Of a stretch of 64,000 nucleotides of DNA, positions 1-8,009 are shown piece by piece. A program made the translations under genes and the position numbers. The stretch comes from Vibrio sp. CB1-14. GTDB taxonomy: Bacteria; Pseudomonadota; Gammaproteobacteria; Enterobacterales; Vibrionaceae. The notes beneath the pieces were generated by a model. That model was not told the DNA's origin. It was given only the letters and a program-made list of their open reading frames with translations, and did no database searches. The stretch is from assembly GCF_040412085.2 (NCBI RefSeq), contig NZ_CP115921.1, forward strand, positions 1,364,001-1,428,000, written 5' to 3'. Within the stretch, counting starts at the first letter, position 1. Each line of letters begins with the position of its first letter.

Positions 1-187
1 CGGAGCGTGCAGTCCATTCCGCGAGTGTTTTCTTTGCCATTCGCGGAGCAACGGCTAAGAAATAAAACCAGCGTTCAAGTAGCACACTCCAGAGCAAAAA
101 ACTGAGAATAAAGATGGCGAATAAGACATCACCACCCATTCCTAAAAAGCGTCTTATCGACTCAAATTCTTCGACTAACCACCACAT
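1..187 (-). CDS. exbB: ExbB-type proton channel subunit of a TonB system (partial, runs off window start)
   Basis: This is the N-terminal ~62 residues of a MotA/TolQ/ExbB-family inner-membrane protein. ExbB uses proton-motive force to energise TonB-dependent outer-membrane transport. The reading frame starts with MWWLVEEFESIRRFLGMGG, followed by one hydrophobic helix at about residues 19-36, and is still open at base 1. The start is supported by AAGGAG five bases upstream. It lies 9 bp after ttpC on the same strand, so the two are probably co-transcribed. The short N-terminus before the first helix resembles ExbB2-type proteins of Vibrio TonB2/TonB3 clusters. Which of the two systems this is cannot be decided because exbD and tonB lie outside the window. 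Confidence 0.85.
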   Translation of the reverse strand, partial: MWWLVEEFESIRRFLGMGGDVLFAIFILSFLLWSVLLERWFYFLAVAPRMAKKTLAEWTARS

Positions 188-196
188 AGTCGCTCC

Positions 197-1564
197 TTAT
201 GCCTCTGACGAGTGCAGTTTTTCTTGGTAGCGAGCAATAAATCCAGCGCTTTGCTCTTCGAGTGTCTGAACCAGTCGACGTGCTTTACTATGGACTAGGG
301 TGTAGAAGAACAGCAGTGGGATAGCGACAACGAGGCCAAGCATAGTGGTCACGAGTGCTTCTGAAATACCGCCGGCCATCAGCTTAGGATCTCCTGTACC
401 GAAGAGTGTGATGGCCTGGAACGTACCAATCATACCCATTACTGTACCCAGTAGGCCGAGTAGGGGAGCAACGGAAGCAAATAGCTTAATTGAGCCAACG
501 AAACGCTCGATTCGCGGTGCATTGCGCATAATGATCTCATCCAGTTTCGCTTCTAGATCTTCAAGGTTGCTGCCTTTATGTGATTGGTATGCTTCGATAA
601 CTTCGCCAAGAGGGTTACTCTTTAGTACTTCCTCAGACTTCGCTTGTTTACGCATTTTACCGCCGATGACTAGAAGGCGTAGGTAACAAGCGACCGCAAT
701 TAAGGCACCAATAAGACCCATACCCAAAATGATATAGCCGACGATGCCACCTTGATCGACGCGCTCTTTAACGGTTGGGCTTTGCACTAATAGTGAAAGG
801 ATCACACCACGTGATGGGTCAACAAACAGCGGTTGATAACTGTCTTCAGTGCTTTCAAACGGTGATACAAGGGTAGTGATGTTGGTAGATGGCTGACGAG
901 ACAGCTCTTCAAACTTGCCCGTTTGTGGAACGTACGTGACGTACTTACCGTCAGCGATAGCATTGAACTCACCCACTAAAGTGACGTCAGTTTGTGCTTC
1001 GTTACCTTCACCATAAACCACGGTGGCGTTAGCCTTTGATGTTTCACCAGAGGCCACAATTTGCTGAAGAATGGTGTACCAGAAACCTTCAAGCTCGGCT
1101 GTCGATGGGAGCTCTTTACTCTCAGCGAGCTTTGTCAAGAGTGCACCACGCTCTGGGAACTTAACCGCGTTTTGAGAGGCGTTAAATAGCCCTTTAAACT
1201 CACCCGCGTACTGTCTAAGGACACCAAACATTTCACCGAGAGTGCCTGAACGTTGGCGAAGAGTTTCAGTGAGCTCAGTGAGGAGGACATCGTTGTTATC
1301 AAATGTCGCTTTAAGTGTGTCGCCGCGAGTCGTTTCTTGCGCGAGTTGAGCTCGGGCTTTTTCAAGTAGCGCCTGCTGGTTATTTCGATCGGCTAAGAAC
1401 TCTGCTTCACGCTCTTTGTTCTCTTTAGATTCTAGCGAGCTTTGCGATTTAACCGTTTTTAGAAGCTCGTTCATGGAAATCGGTTTGGTTTCTGCGCTCG
1501 CGACGCACGGCAAAAGCAATAGGCCAGAGAGCACAAGTGAGGCCATAGATTTAAATGCAGTCAT
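197..1564 (-). CDS. ttpC: TonB-system accessory protein TtpC (MotA/TolQ/ExbB domain, 455 aa)
   Basis: TtpC is the extra, ExbB-like inner-membrane component that Vibrio TonB2-type systems need besides ExbB, ExbD and TonB. The protein has a signal peptide (residues 1-24, ending SAE), a charged helical periplasmic region with coiled-coil character at about 40-110, and three membrane helices near 272-296, 360-385 and 402-425. The last two belong to the conserved MotA/TolQ/ExbB core (VAPLLGLLGTVMGMI). The length of 455 aa fits TtpC and is far longer than ExbB (~175 aa). The start overlaps the stop of the upstream DUF3450 gene (TAATG) and has a GGGGAG ribosome site, indicating translational coupling. 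Confidence in the family is high. Assignment as TtpC rather than a generic ExbB-like protein rests on length and neighbours. Confidence 0.85.
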   Translation of the reverse strand: MTAFKSMASLVLSGLLLLPCVASAETKPISMNELLKTVKSQSSLESKENKEREAEFLADRNNQQALLEKARAQLAQETTRGDTLKATFDNNDVLLTELTETLRQRSGTLGEMFGVLRQYAGEFKGLFNASQNAVKFPERGALLTKLAESKELPSTAELEGFWYTILQQIVASGETSKANATVVYGEGNEAQTDVTLVGEFNAIADGKYVTYVPQTGKFEELSRQPSTNITTLVSPFESTEDSYQPLFVDPSRGVILSLLVQSPTVKERVDQGGIVGYIILGMGLIGALIAVACYLRLLVIGGKMRKQAKSEEVLKSNPLGEVIEAYQSHKGSNLEDLEAKLDEIIMRNAPRIERFVGSIKLFASVAPLLGLLGTVMGMIGTFQAITLFGTGDPKLMAGGISEALVTTMLGLVVAIPLLFFYTLVHSKARRLVQTLEEQSAGFIARYQEKLHSSEA

Positions 1565-2331
1565 TATTGTTTCTCCCCGGTGTAGATTGGTAGCTTGATC
1601 AGTGCTGGTGGCGCTTGCTTCTTAGCAACGCGTAGACCTTGTTGAACTGCGCCGCGATATTGCTCTGGGAGTGCCTCCCATTCGCGAGTTTGCTGATTCC
1701 ACATGCCGGTTTCTAGACCGTCTGGAGATTGATAAAGAAGCGCTGTGCGACCGATGCGTAAAAAGTCATAAGTGACGACTTCGCCATCGCGCTCGAGGCT
1801 GGCTTTGTAAGATTCGATTGAGCGCGAGAAGCCTTCTTCAATTTGGTAGGCTTCCATTACCTTACGGTATTTCTCTGATGTCGTAACATCAGCACGATCC
1901 ATTAGGCGTTTAAGCTCGGCAACACGTTTGCCACGCTCTTCGATTTGGAAGGGGAGGTCGAGCTCTATGAAGTCTTCGAGTGCTTGCACCATATTCAGCG
2001 TAAGCGGGACGACTTCCATTGCGGTTTGGTCAATTTGAGAGATCTGACTGTTGAGTGAGTTAATCTCGCCTTGTTGTGAGTTCACCATCTTTTCGATTTG
2101 CTGGTTATACGCTTTCATGCTGTCGATTTGACGCAACAAACCCTTGTATTCTGCTAGCATCGAGTCGGTATTTTCCGCGTATTTGTCGATTTTTGCCTGC
2201 GATGTTTGCGCGTTTTTGTTCGCTTTTGCTTGTGTAGCGACGACTTGGCCACTATCCGCAGCGTAGCTGGTTCCACCAATAGCGAGCATGGCTATGGTGA
2301 GACTACTCAGCGCGATATCCTTAATCTTCAT
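1564..2331 (-). CDS. DUF3450 periplasmic coiled-coil protein of the TonB cluster
   Basis: This 255-aa protein starts with a Sec signal peptide (cleavage near residue 24, SYA-AD), followed by a long helical, Gln/Ser-rich coiled coil at about residues 30-105, then a mixed domain containing GRTALLYQSPDG. This is the pattern of DUF3450 proteins, which commonly precede ttpC in TonB clusters of Vibrio and related bacteria. Their biochemical role is not established; a periplasmic partner of TtpC is an inference from the shared signal peptides, coiled coils and strict gene order. AGGA lies seven bases before the ATG. It is the first gene of the DUF3450-ttpC-exbB unit and follows the receptor gene after a terminator. 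Confidence 0.8.
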   Translation of the reverse strand: MKIKDIALSSLTIAMLAIGGTSYAADSGQVVATQAKANKNAQTSQAKIDKYAENTDSMLAEYKGLLRQIDSMKAYNQQIEKMVNSQQGEINSLNSQISQIDQTAMEVVPLTLNMVQALEDFIELDLPFQIEERGKRVAELKRLMDRADVTTSEKYRKVMEAYQIEEGFSRSIESYKASLERDGEVVTYDFLRIGRTALLYQSPDGLETGMWNQQTREWEALPEQYRGAVQQGLRVAKKQAPPALIKLPIYTGEKQ

Positions 2332-2358
2332 GTGTGCATCCTTGTGTTATGTCAGTCG

Positions 2359-2385
2359 AAAAAAGCCGGCACGCGAACGTGCCGG
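2359..2385 (-). terminator. Rho-independent terminator after the TonB-dependent receptor gene
   Basis: On the minus strand an 8-bp perfect stem (CCGGCACG/CGTGCCGG at 2366-2373 and 2378-2385) closes a TTCG tetraloop and is followed by six T residues (A6 at 2359-2364 on plus). It sits between the receptor stop (2406) and the DUF3450 start (2331), so it should attenuate read-through from the receptor into the TonB-energising genes. Confidence 0.85.
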
Positions 2386-2405
2386 AAACAGGAGGAAGGG
2401 ATTAA

Positions 2406-5060
2406 TTAGAATTTCATGTTTACATTGGCGTAGAAGTAACGGCCAATAACGTCATAGGTTGTGGAGTCTGTGTTACCCGAGATGGTGTCTAGGATAAGCG
2501 GTGGTGTTTCGTCAAACAGGTTGTTGACACCGCCAGACAGAGTGAAGCCGTTATCAAACGCGTAGCCAGCGCTCAAGTCATGGTAGAACATGGTAGGTAC
2601 GCTAAAGTTGTATGTGTCTTGTGGGGCGTCAGCAGCCCCTGACAGTTCGTAGTCAACACCTGCGATCATGCGAGTATTCCAGTTCACACGCCATGCATCG
2701 CGAGTTACGCCCAAGTTAAGCGTTGAGCGGTACTTACTGTATAGGCCGATTTGGTCGCTGATGAATTTACCAGCGTAATCGACAACAGAGCCATCCGCTT
2801 GTGTGACTTCGTGCTTGAAGTTGTAGGTGTTGTCCCAGTTAGCTTTGAAGACGACGACGTCAAAGTCATGCACGTAGCGCAAGTTGAAGTCGATACCGTT
2901 TTTCTCAAGCTTACCTAGGTTTGTGGTACGAGCATCGATAGAAACAATGTCGCCGTTTCCGTCACGGGTGATCTTGTCACAGTACTCACCAGTTTTGGCA
3001 CATTGATCCAACATCAACTGAGGGTCAACGTTGTCAATTAGGTTCTCAAGCTCTACCTGCCAGTAGTCAACCGTTGCAGAGAAACCCTCTGCGAATGATG
3101 GTGACAAAACAAAACCAAGTGACGCTGTGTGGCCTTCTTCAGGCTGAAGTTCTTGGTTTGAGCCGTAGAATACAGGGAACTGCGTGCGGCCACTGGTGTC
3201 TTGACCCGTAGGATCCGATAGAACATCCGCACTTTCTTGCGCGCCACCGTACAGATCAGCAATTGACGGGGCACGGAATACTTCATTGTAGGTACCGCGA
3301 AGCATCAAATCGCCAATCGGTTGGTACAAGAAGCTGTAACCCATAGTGGTCGCGCCACCAAATGTGGAGTATTTATCATGACGAGCGGTGATCTTTGCTT
3401 CCAAATATTCTGCCATCGTCACTTCGGACAGAATTGGAACCAGTAATTCGCCGTAGAATGAGTCAACTGTGTAGCCACCCGAGGTTTCTGATTCTGCATT
3501 ACCCGAAGCGTTACCGAGAACAACTAATGCATCTGGTTGGTTCGCACCTTGCTCATCACGGTTTTGGTAACCGGCAGCAAAAGCGATGGTGCCCATCTCG
3601 GTTTCGTAGATGTCGCCCGTTACGTTGAAGTTGATGATTTGCTGTTGGTTAAAGCCGGTATCTTGGCGAGTGAATGTCGCGTAATCCAGTGCTTCTTGGC
3701 TTACGTTTCCAAGAATGTCCATGGGCACACAGCCAGCAATCACGTTACCACCCGCATCAAGACATTGACCATTTGCAGATGGACCTACCGCGTTACTCAC
3801 GCGATCTTTCATAAATACGCCATCTTCAATTTGCTTGGTTTTGGTTTTACCCCAGTTGTAGTTGGCATCCCACGTCCAACCATTTTGGAACTCACCATCT
3901 AGACCTAATACAACACGGCCCGTATCTGACTCGAAGAAGCGATTACGACCACCGGTCTCAACCATGCGTCGGCGCCAATCAACGATATCAGAACCTGTGT
4001 TGTTGAATTCATTGTCTTTTGAGATAGGGTCATAGCCATTAAACTTACCGAAAATAGGTTCAGCTGCAAGTAAATAGTTGGACTCAGAGTTGGAGTAGAG
4101 AGCTTCGAATGTTGCCGTCACTGGACCAAGTATGCTGGTTTCACCTAGTAGGTAGTTGCCTTGAGCAGCAAGGTAGCGACGCTGCGCTGGGCGTTTTAAG
4201 TAGTTGTCCGGCGCATAGTTGTAGAGATCACCAGGCGCATTAAAGTCACGTAGAGTATCGCTGCCCTCTGGTCCAAATGTCTTACCATCGTAGTAACCCC
4301 ATGGAGGAGCCGAGCTACCACTTTGGAACTGGCCGCCATAGCCATCATGCTGTTGGTCGGTATTGGCAAAACCACGATCACCGGCCATGATTTCATCTTC
4401 TTTGGTCATGCCTGCAGAGAAGGTAATATTACCGCGATCGTTTGATGCACCTGCGAGCATGCTGATGTCGGTCACCTGGCCATCGCTGTTTGATGTGGTG
4501 CCGCGCTTAGCATTAAGCTCGAACCCTTCAAAATTCTGTTTAGTGATGATGTTAACTACACCACCGATTGCATCAGAACCGTAGACAGAAGACGCACCAT
4601 TTTTCAGTACTTCAATACGTTCTACCATTGCAGCAGGAATCATATTCAAGTCAACGGATGCGTCTGCCCCCGTGCCACCATTAACCATACGGCGGCCATT
4701 GACAAGAACGAGCGTACGTTCAGCGCCTAAACCACGTAAGTTGACCGTTGCTGCGCCGTTACTGCCGTTGTTTACAGATGTGCTTTGTACCGTACCACCC
4801 ACGCCAGGTAATTGGTTCAAGACATCACCTATTGCAACTAGACCTGTATTTTCAATGTATTCTGATGAAAGGACTTGAACTGGCTCTGCGCCTTCCATCT
4901 CTACACGAGAAATGCGTGACCCAGTCACTTTCATTTTTTGAAGCTTTTCTACGTCCTGTTGTCCCGTTTCTTCAGCAAACGCTATAGGCACTGCGAATAA
5001 ATTCGCGGTACCAAGCGCAAGACTCACTGCTACCGAGAGACATGTGCTTTTTTTTAACAT
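2406..5060 (-). CDS. TonB-dependent outer-membrane receptor
   Basis: This 884-aa outer-membrane transporter imports an unknown ligand using energy from a TonB complex. The chosen start (ATG at 5060, with GGAG seven bases upstream) gives a normal signal peptide ending in AFAEE. An upstream ATG at 5111 would add 17 non-signal residues and has no ribosome site. After the signal come VTGSRISR and a plug domain (about residues 30-165, with DVLNQLPGVGG and LVLVNGRRMVNGG), then a long beta-barrel that ends in the aromatic YANVNMKF typical of outer-membrane proteins. An extracellular loop contains two close cysteines (QCLDAGG...AGC). No sequence resembling a Fur box is visible upstream, so a non-iron substrate such as a glycan or peptide is possible. 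It lies directly upstream of DUF3450-ttpC-exbB, suggesting a dedicated energising system. Confidence 0.9.
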   Translation of the reverse strand: MLKKSTCLSVAVSLALGTANLFAVPIAFAEETGQQDVEKLQKMKVTGSRISRVEMEGAEPVQVLSSEYIENTGLVAIGDVLNQLPGVGGTVQSTSVNNGSNGAATVNLRGLGAERTLVLVNGRRMVNGGTGADASVDLNMIPAAMVERIEVLKNGASSVYGSDAIGGVVNIITKQNFEGFELNAKRGTTSNSDGQVTDISMLAGASNDRGNITFSAGMTKEDEIMAGDRGFANTDQQHDGYGGQFQSGSSAPPWGYYDGKTFGPEGSDTLRDFNAPGDLYNYAPDNYLKRPAQRRYLAAQGNYLLGETSILGPVTATFEALYSNSESNYLLAAEPIFGKFNGYDPISKDNEFNNTGSDIVDWRRRMVETGGRNRFFESDTGRVVLGLDGEFQNGWTWDANYNWGKTKTKQIEDGVFMKDRVSNAVGPSANGQCLDAGGNVIAGCVPMDILGNVSQEALDYATFTRQDTGFNQQQIINFNVTGDIYETEMGTIAFAAGYQNRDEQGANQPDALVVLGNASGNAESETSGGYTVDSFYGELLVPILSEVTMAEYLEAKITARHDKYSTFGGATTMGYSFLYQPIGDLMLRGTYNEVFRAPSIADLYGGAQESADVLSDPTGQDTSGRTQFPVFYGSNQELQPEEGHTASLGFVLSPSFAEGFSATVDYWQVELENLIDNVDPQLMLDQCAKTGEYCDKITRDGNGDIVSIDARTTNLGKLEKNGIDFNLRYVHDFDVVVFKANWDNTYNFKHEVTQADGSVVDYAGKFISDQIGLYSKYRSTLNLGVTRDAWRVNWNTRMIAGVDYELSGAADAPQDTYNFSVPTMFYHDLSAGYAFDNGFTLSGGVNNLFDETPPLILDTISGNTDSTTYDVIGRYFYANVNMKF

Positions 5061-5828
5061 CCTTGTACTCCGTTTCGCCAGATTTCCACTGACGTCTGTT
5101 GTGTATTGCATTTTTGGTTGAGTCGTTAACTCGGTGTTAACAACAAGCGCAACTTATGACGGGTTAAAAAAGTAATGTCAAATCAGCCAGTTAAAACGAA
5201 TGCTAGTTTGTAAAAAGTATTATGTTCTTTAAATTGTCATTAAAATGGTGTTTTCTTGTAAGTAAGTTGCAAAAACTAGTGTGATTTATAAAAATTTCCA
5301 TTGAATCTAGCAATTGCCGTAAAAGCAGATCATTATTCGATCTTACATTAAACAATTGGCATTTTATGCTGTTAATTCACGCGAACTTGAACTTATTGGC
5401 TAATTGCAAAGTTACACAATAATTCATCGCATAGACTCATCGTCTATAATCTAACCATTGGGGCAACAAAGCTTTAATGCATAAGCGATATGAGAGTCAA
5501 TAGTATACTTGGTTCATACTGCTCATCTGAATATTTATGCACAATTAATGGATCGATTCTTACAATTTTATGTAGAGTCAATGCTCTATCTTCCAGTTTG
5601 ATATATTGGAGAGGGTTTATTTATGAAATTTTGTTCTTTTTTTAAAATTATGAGTGTTATTAATTAAAAGTGACAGTGTTTGTGGTTTGTGATAAAAACG
5701 TTGTCGAAAATAAAGAGTGATAAAATTAATTGTCTGAGCAAGGAAGCCGAGTAATTAATTTTTAGCCAAAAATTAAAGGCTAATTAGTATCGCTATTTAG
5801 TGAACAGCAAACATGGAGAAGTTGATAA
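5061..5828. other. 768-bp AT-rich divergent intergenic region (receptor / Yej-like operon)
   Basis: No long gene is present. It must hold the promoters of the receptor (minus) and of the ABC importer operon (plus). A weak inverted repeat TTAGCC...GGCTAA (5762-5767 / 5778-5783) lies 45 bp before the first permease start. A 14-codon reading frame with a good ribosome site is listed separately. I could not place -35/-10 boxes with confidence. Confidence 0.5.
5623..5667 (+). CDS. Possible 14-aa leader peptide upstream of the ABC importer operon
   Basis: GGAGAGG lies eight bases before an ATG that opens the peptide MKFCSFFKIMSVIN and then stops at TAA. The frame ends about 160 bp before the first permease gene. 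The strong ribosome-binding sequence in otherwise very AT-rich DNA is the only support. No attenuator hairpin was recognised after it, so it may be chance. Confidence 0.2.
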   Translation: MKFCSFFKIMSVIN

Positions 5829-6854
5829 ATGCTGTCTTATTTCCTTCGTCGTCTGGCACTCGTAGTGCCGACATTTATTGGCGTAACAATTCTAATATTT
5901 GCGATAACAAGGTTTGTCCCTGGAGGGCCAGTGGAGAGAATGTTAGCGAATATGCATTCTCAAGGAGATGGCGGCGGTTCCCTGTCCATGTCGGGCACAA
6001 ACTCAGCATTATCTGAGGAGCAAATCCAAGAACTTAATGCATTTTACGGTCTCGATAAGCCTGTTCATGTGGCCTATTTTGAGTGGCTGAGCAATTTAGC
6101 TAGCTTAGATCTTGGTGAGTCGACCCGATATTATGAGCCTGTATCGGATATGATTGCCGAGCGTTTACCTGTATCGCTGTTCTATGGAGGGATGACTTTC
6201 TTTATCAGCTATTTTATCTCTATCCCTCTTGGTTACTATAAAGCATTGAAACACGGCTCTATTTTCGATTCAGTATCTTCCGTAGCCATCTTCGTTGGCT
6301 ACGCACTCCCTGGTTATGTCGTTGGCGTGTTGCTGATCACACTGTTTAGTTATCACCTCGAATGGACTCCCATGGGAGGTTTTACGAGTGATGATTTTGA
6401 AGACTATGAGTTATTGTCCGAGCAAGTAAAAGATATAATGTGGCATGCCATACTACCGTTAATTTGTTACTTGATTGGTGACTTTGCGACACTGACAATG
6501 ACTATGAAAAACAATCTCATGGAGAACCTATCAGCAGACTATATAAGAACGGCAATTGCCAAAGGTTTACCGTTCAAACACGCAGTAAGAAAGCATGCAC
6601 TTCGCAATAGCCTGATTCCTATTGCCAGTCACTTTGGTAACTCATTGTTATTTTTTATGACAGGCGCATTTTTGATAGAAGTAATATTTAATATAGATGG
6701 CATTGGATTGCTTGGTTATGAGTCCATTATGGAACGCGACTATCCGGTCGTAATGGGAATAGTCGCAATTAATGCCATATTATTACTGTTCGGAAATATC
6801 ATATCCGATATATGCGTCGCATTTGTTGATCCGCGCGTGAAGTTTGGGAGTTAG
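5829..6854 (+). CDS. Yej-like (oligopeptide / microcin C family) ABC transporter permease, YejB type
   Basis: This inner-membrane permease of 341 aa belongs to the binding-protein-dependent (DppB/YejB) family. It has an N-terminal helix (about 10-29), a periplasmic loop with FYGLDKPVHVAYFEWL, then five further helices. The cytoplasmic EAA loop (DYIRTAIAKGL...HALRNSLIP, about 225-260) contacts the ATPases. Motifs such as GYALPGYVVGVLLI, LLGYESIMERDYPVV and a C-terminal DPRVKF match E. coli YejB better than DppB or OppB. It is the first gene of a five-gene operon and is followed after 3 bp by the second permease. GGAGAAG precedes the ATG by seven bases. The substrate is probably a modified or short peptide, but is not proven. 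Confidence 0.85.
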   Translation: MLSYFLRRLALVVPTFIGVTILIFAITRFVPGGPVERMLANMHSQGDGGGSLSMSGTNSALSEEQIQELNAFYGLDKPVHVAYFEWLSNLASLDLGESTRYYEPVSDMIAERLPVSLFYGGMTFFISYFISIPLGYYKALKHGSIFDSVSSVAIFVGYALPGYVVGVLLITLFSYHLEWTPMGGFTSDDFEDYELLSEQVKDIMWHAILPLICYLIGDFATLTMTMKNNLMENLSADYIRTAIAKGLPFKHAVRKHALRNSLIPIASHFGNSLLFFMTGAFLIEVIFNIDGIGLLGYESIMERDYPVVMGIVAINAILLLFGNIISDICVAFVDPRVKFGS

Positions 6855-6857
6855 TTC

Positions 6858-7910
6858 ATGGTTATTAGTCCTCTTACTAAGAAGAAGCTCATTAACTTCA
6901 GGCGAATCAAGCGAGGTTACTGGTCGTTTATTATACTGTCCACAATGTTAGTGTTGTCTTTATTTGCGGAGTTCTTAATAAATAGCAAAGCACTGCTGGT
7001 GAAGTATCAAGGTAGTTATTATTTTCCAGTTGTCAGTGATGTGCGATTAGGAATTGAATTCGGTCAAGACAGTGCTGGCGAGGCTAATTATCGCGCGTTA
7101 CAACTCTCCTTTGAGGCGGAGGCGGAGGCGGAGGCGGGAGAGGATTTTGTCATCATGCCTTTAGTACCTTGGAACCCTTACGAGCAAGATTTTTCTGGCG
7201 AATACCCACCTAATGCGCCGAGCGTTGAGTCTAGGCACTTTTTAGGTACGGATGTGATAGGGCGAGATATTTTGGCTCGCCTAGTTTATGGCTTTAGGAC
7301 GGCTATGGGGTTTGCGCTGCTTACTATGGCGGCGTCATACGCTATTGGGGTTGCTGTAGGCTGTGCCATGGGTTTTCTGGGTGGCAAGTTTGATCTGTTT
7401 GTTCAGCGTTTTATCGAGATTTGGTCAATGGTACCGTTCTTGTATGTGATTATGATTTTAGTGTCGATTGTGCAGCCGAGCTTCGCGTTGTTTGTGGCAA
7501 TAAACGTGATGTTTGGATGGATGGGGATTACTTGGTACATGCGCACCATGACGTACAAAGAAGTCGCACGGGAATATGTATCTGCTGCCAAAGCATTGGG
7601 CGCTTCTAATATACGTATAGTATTCAATCATATCTTGCCTAACACCATGGTAATGATTGTCACTTTGGCGCCATTTACCATCGCTGCGAATATTACGGCG
7701 CTGACGGCGCTCGATTATTTGGGTTTAGGTCTCATGCCACCAACACCGAGTTGGGGAGAGTTGCTGCAGCAAGGAAAGTCGAATTTAGACTCCCCGTGGA
7801 TAGTGACATCTGTCGTAACGGCTATTGTAGCGGTGTTGGTCATGGTGACGTTTATTGGAGAAGCAGTGAGAGCGGCCTTCGACCCCAAGAAGTTTACCCG
7901 CTATGTTTAA
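6858..7910 (+). CDS. Yej-like ABC transporter permease, YejE type
   Basis: The second permease (350 aa) pairs with the upstream YejB-type protein. Features shared with E. coli YejE are the N-terminal RRIKRGYWSFIILS, the phrase LLVKYQGSYYFPVV just after the first helix (about 22-42), a large periplasmic insertion before the GTDVIGRDILARLVYG motif, the EAA loop at about 240-263, and the C-terminal FIGEAVRAAFDPKK. The insertion contains an EAEAEAEA run at residues 86-93 encoded by a perfect hexanucleotide repeat (listed separately). Only 3 bp separate it from the previous gene. The 99-bp gap before the binding-protein gene is compatible with one operon. Confidence 0.85.
   Translation: MVISPLTKKKLINFRRIKRGYWSFIILSTMLVLSLFAEFLINSKALLVKYQGSYYFPVVSDVRLGIEFGQDSAGEANYRALQLSFEAEAEAEAGEDFVIMPLVPWNPYEQDFSGEYPPNAPSVESRHFLGTDVIGRDILARLVYGFRTAMGFALLTMAASYAIGVAVGCAMGFLGGKFDLFVQRFIEIWSMVPFLYVIMILVSIVQPSFALFVAINVMFGWMGITWYMRTMTYKEVAREYVSAAKALGASNIRIVFNHILPNTMVMIVTLAPFTIAANITALTALDYLGLGLMPPTPSWGELLQQGKSNLDSPWIVTSVVTAIVAVLVMVTFIGEAVRAAFDPKKFTRYV
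7113..7136 (+). repeat. Four tandem GAGGCG hexanucleotides inside the YejE-type permease gene
   Basis: Four uninterrupted GAGGCG copies encode alternating Glu-Ala in the periplasmic insertion. Because the unit is 6 bp, copy-number changes would stay in frame and only lengthen or shorten the Glu-Ala run. Confidence 0.9.
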
Positions 7911-8009
7911 AATACACGGTTTGAATGCGGGCGAGTCTAGGACCGTATTAACCTTTTGAAAAAGGCGTTTGGGGCGTCTTGCGATTGGAAGTAAGGATAA
8001 GGATATCTC

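Noticed and set aside
5061..5160. Fur box upstream of the TonB-dependent receptor
   Set aside because: No stretch resembling the GATAAT-type inverted repeat was found near the start codon.
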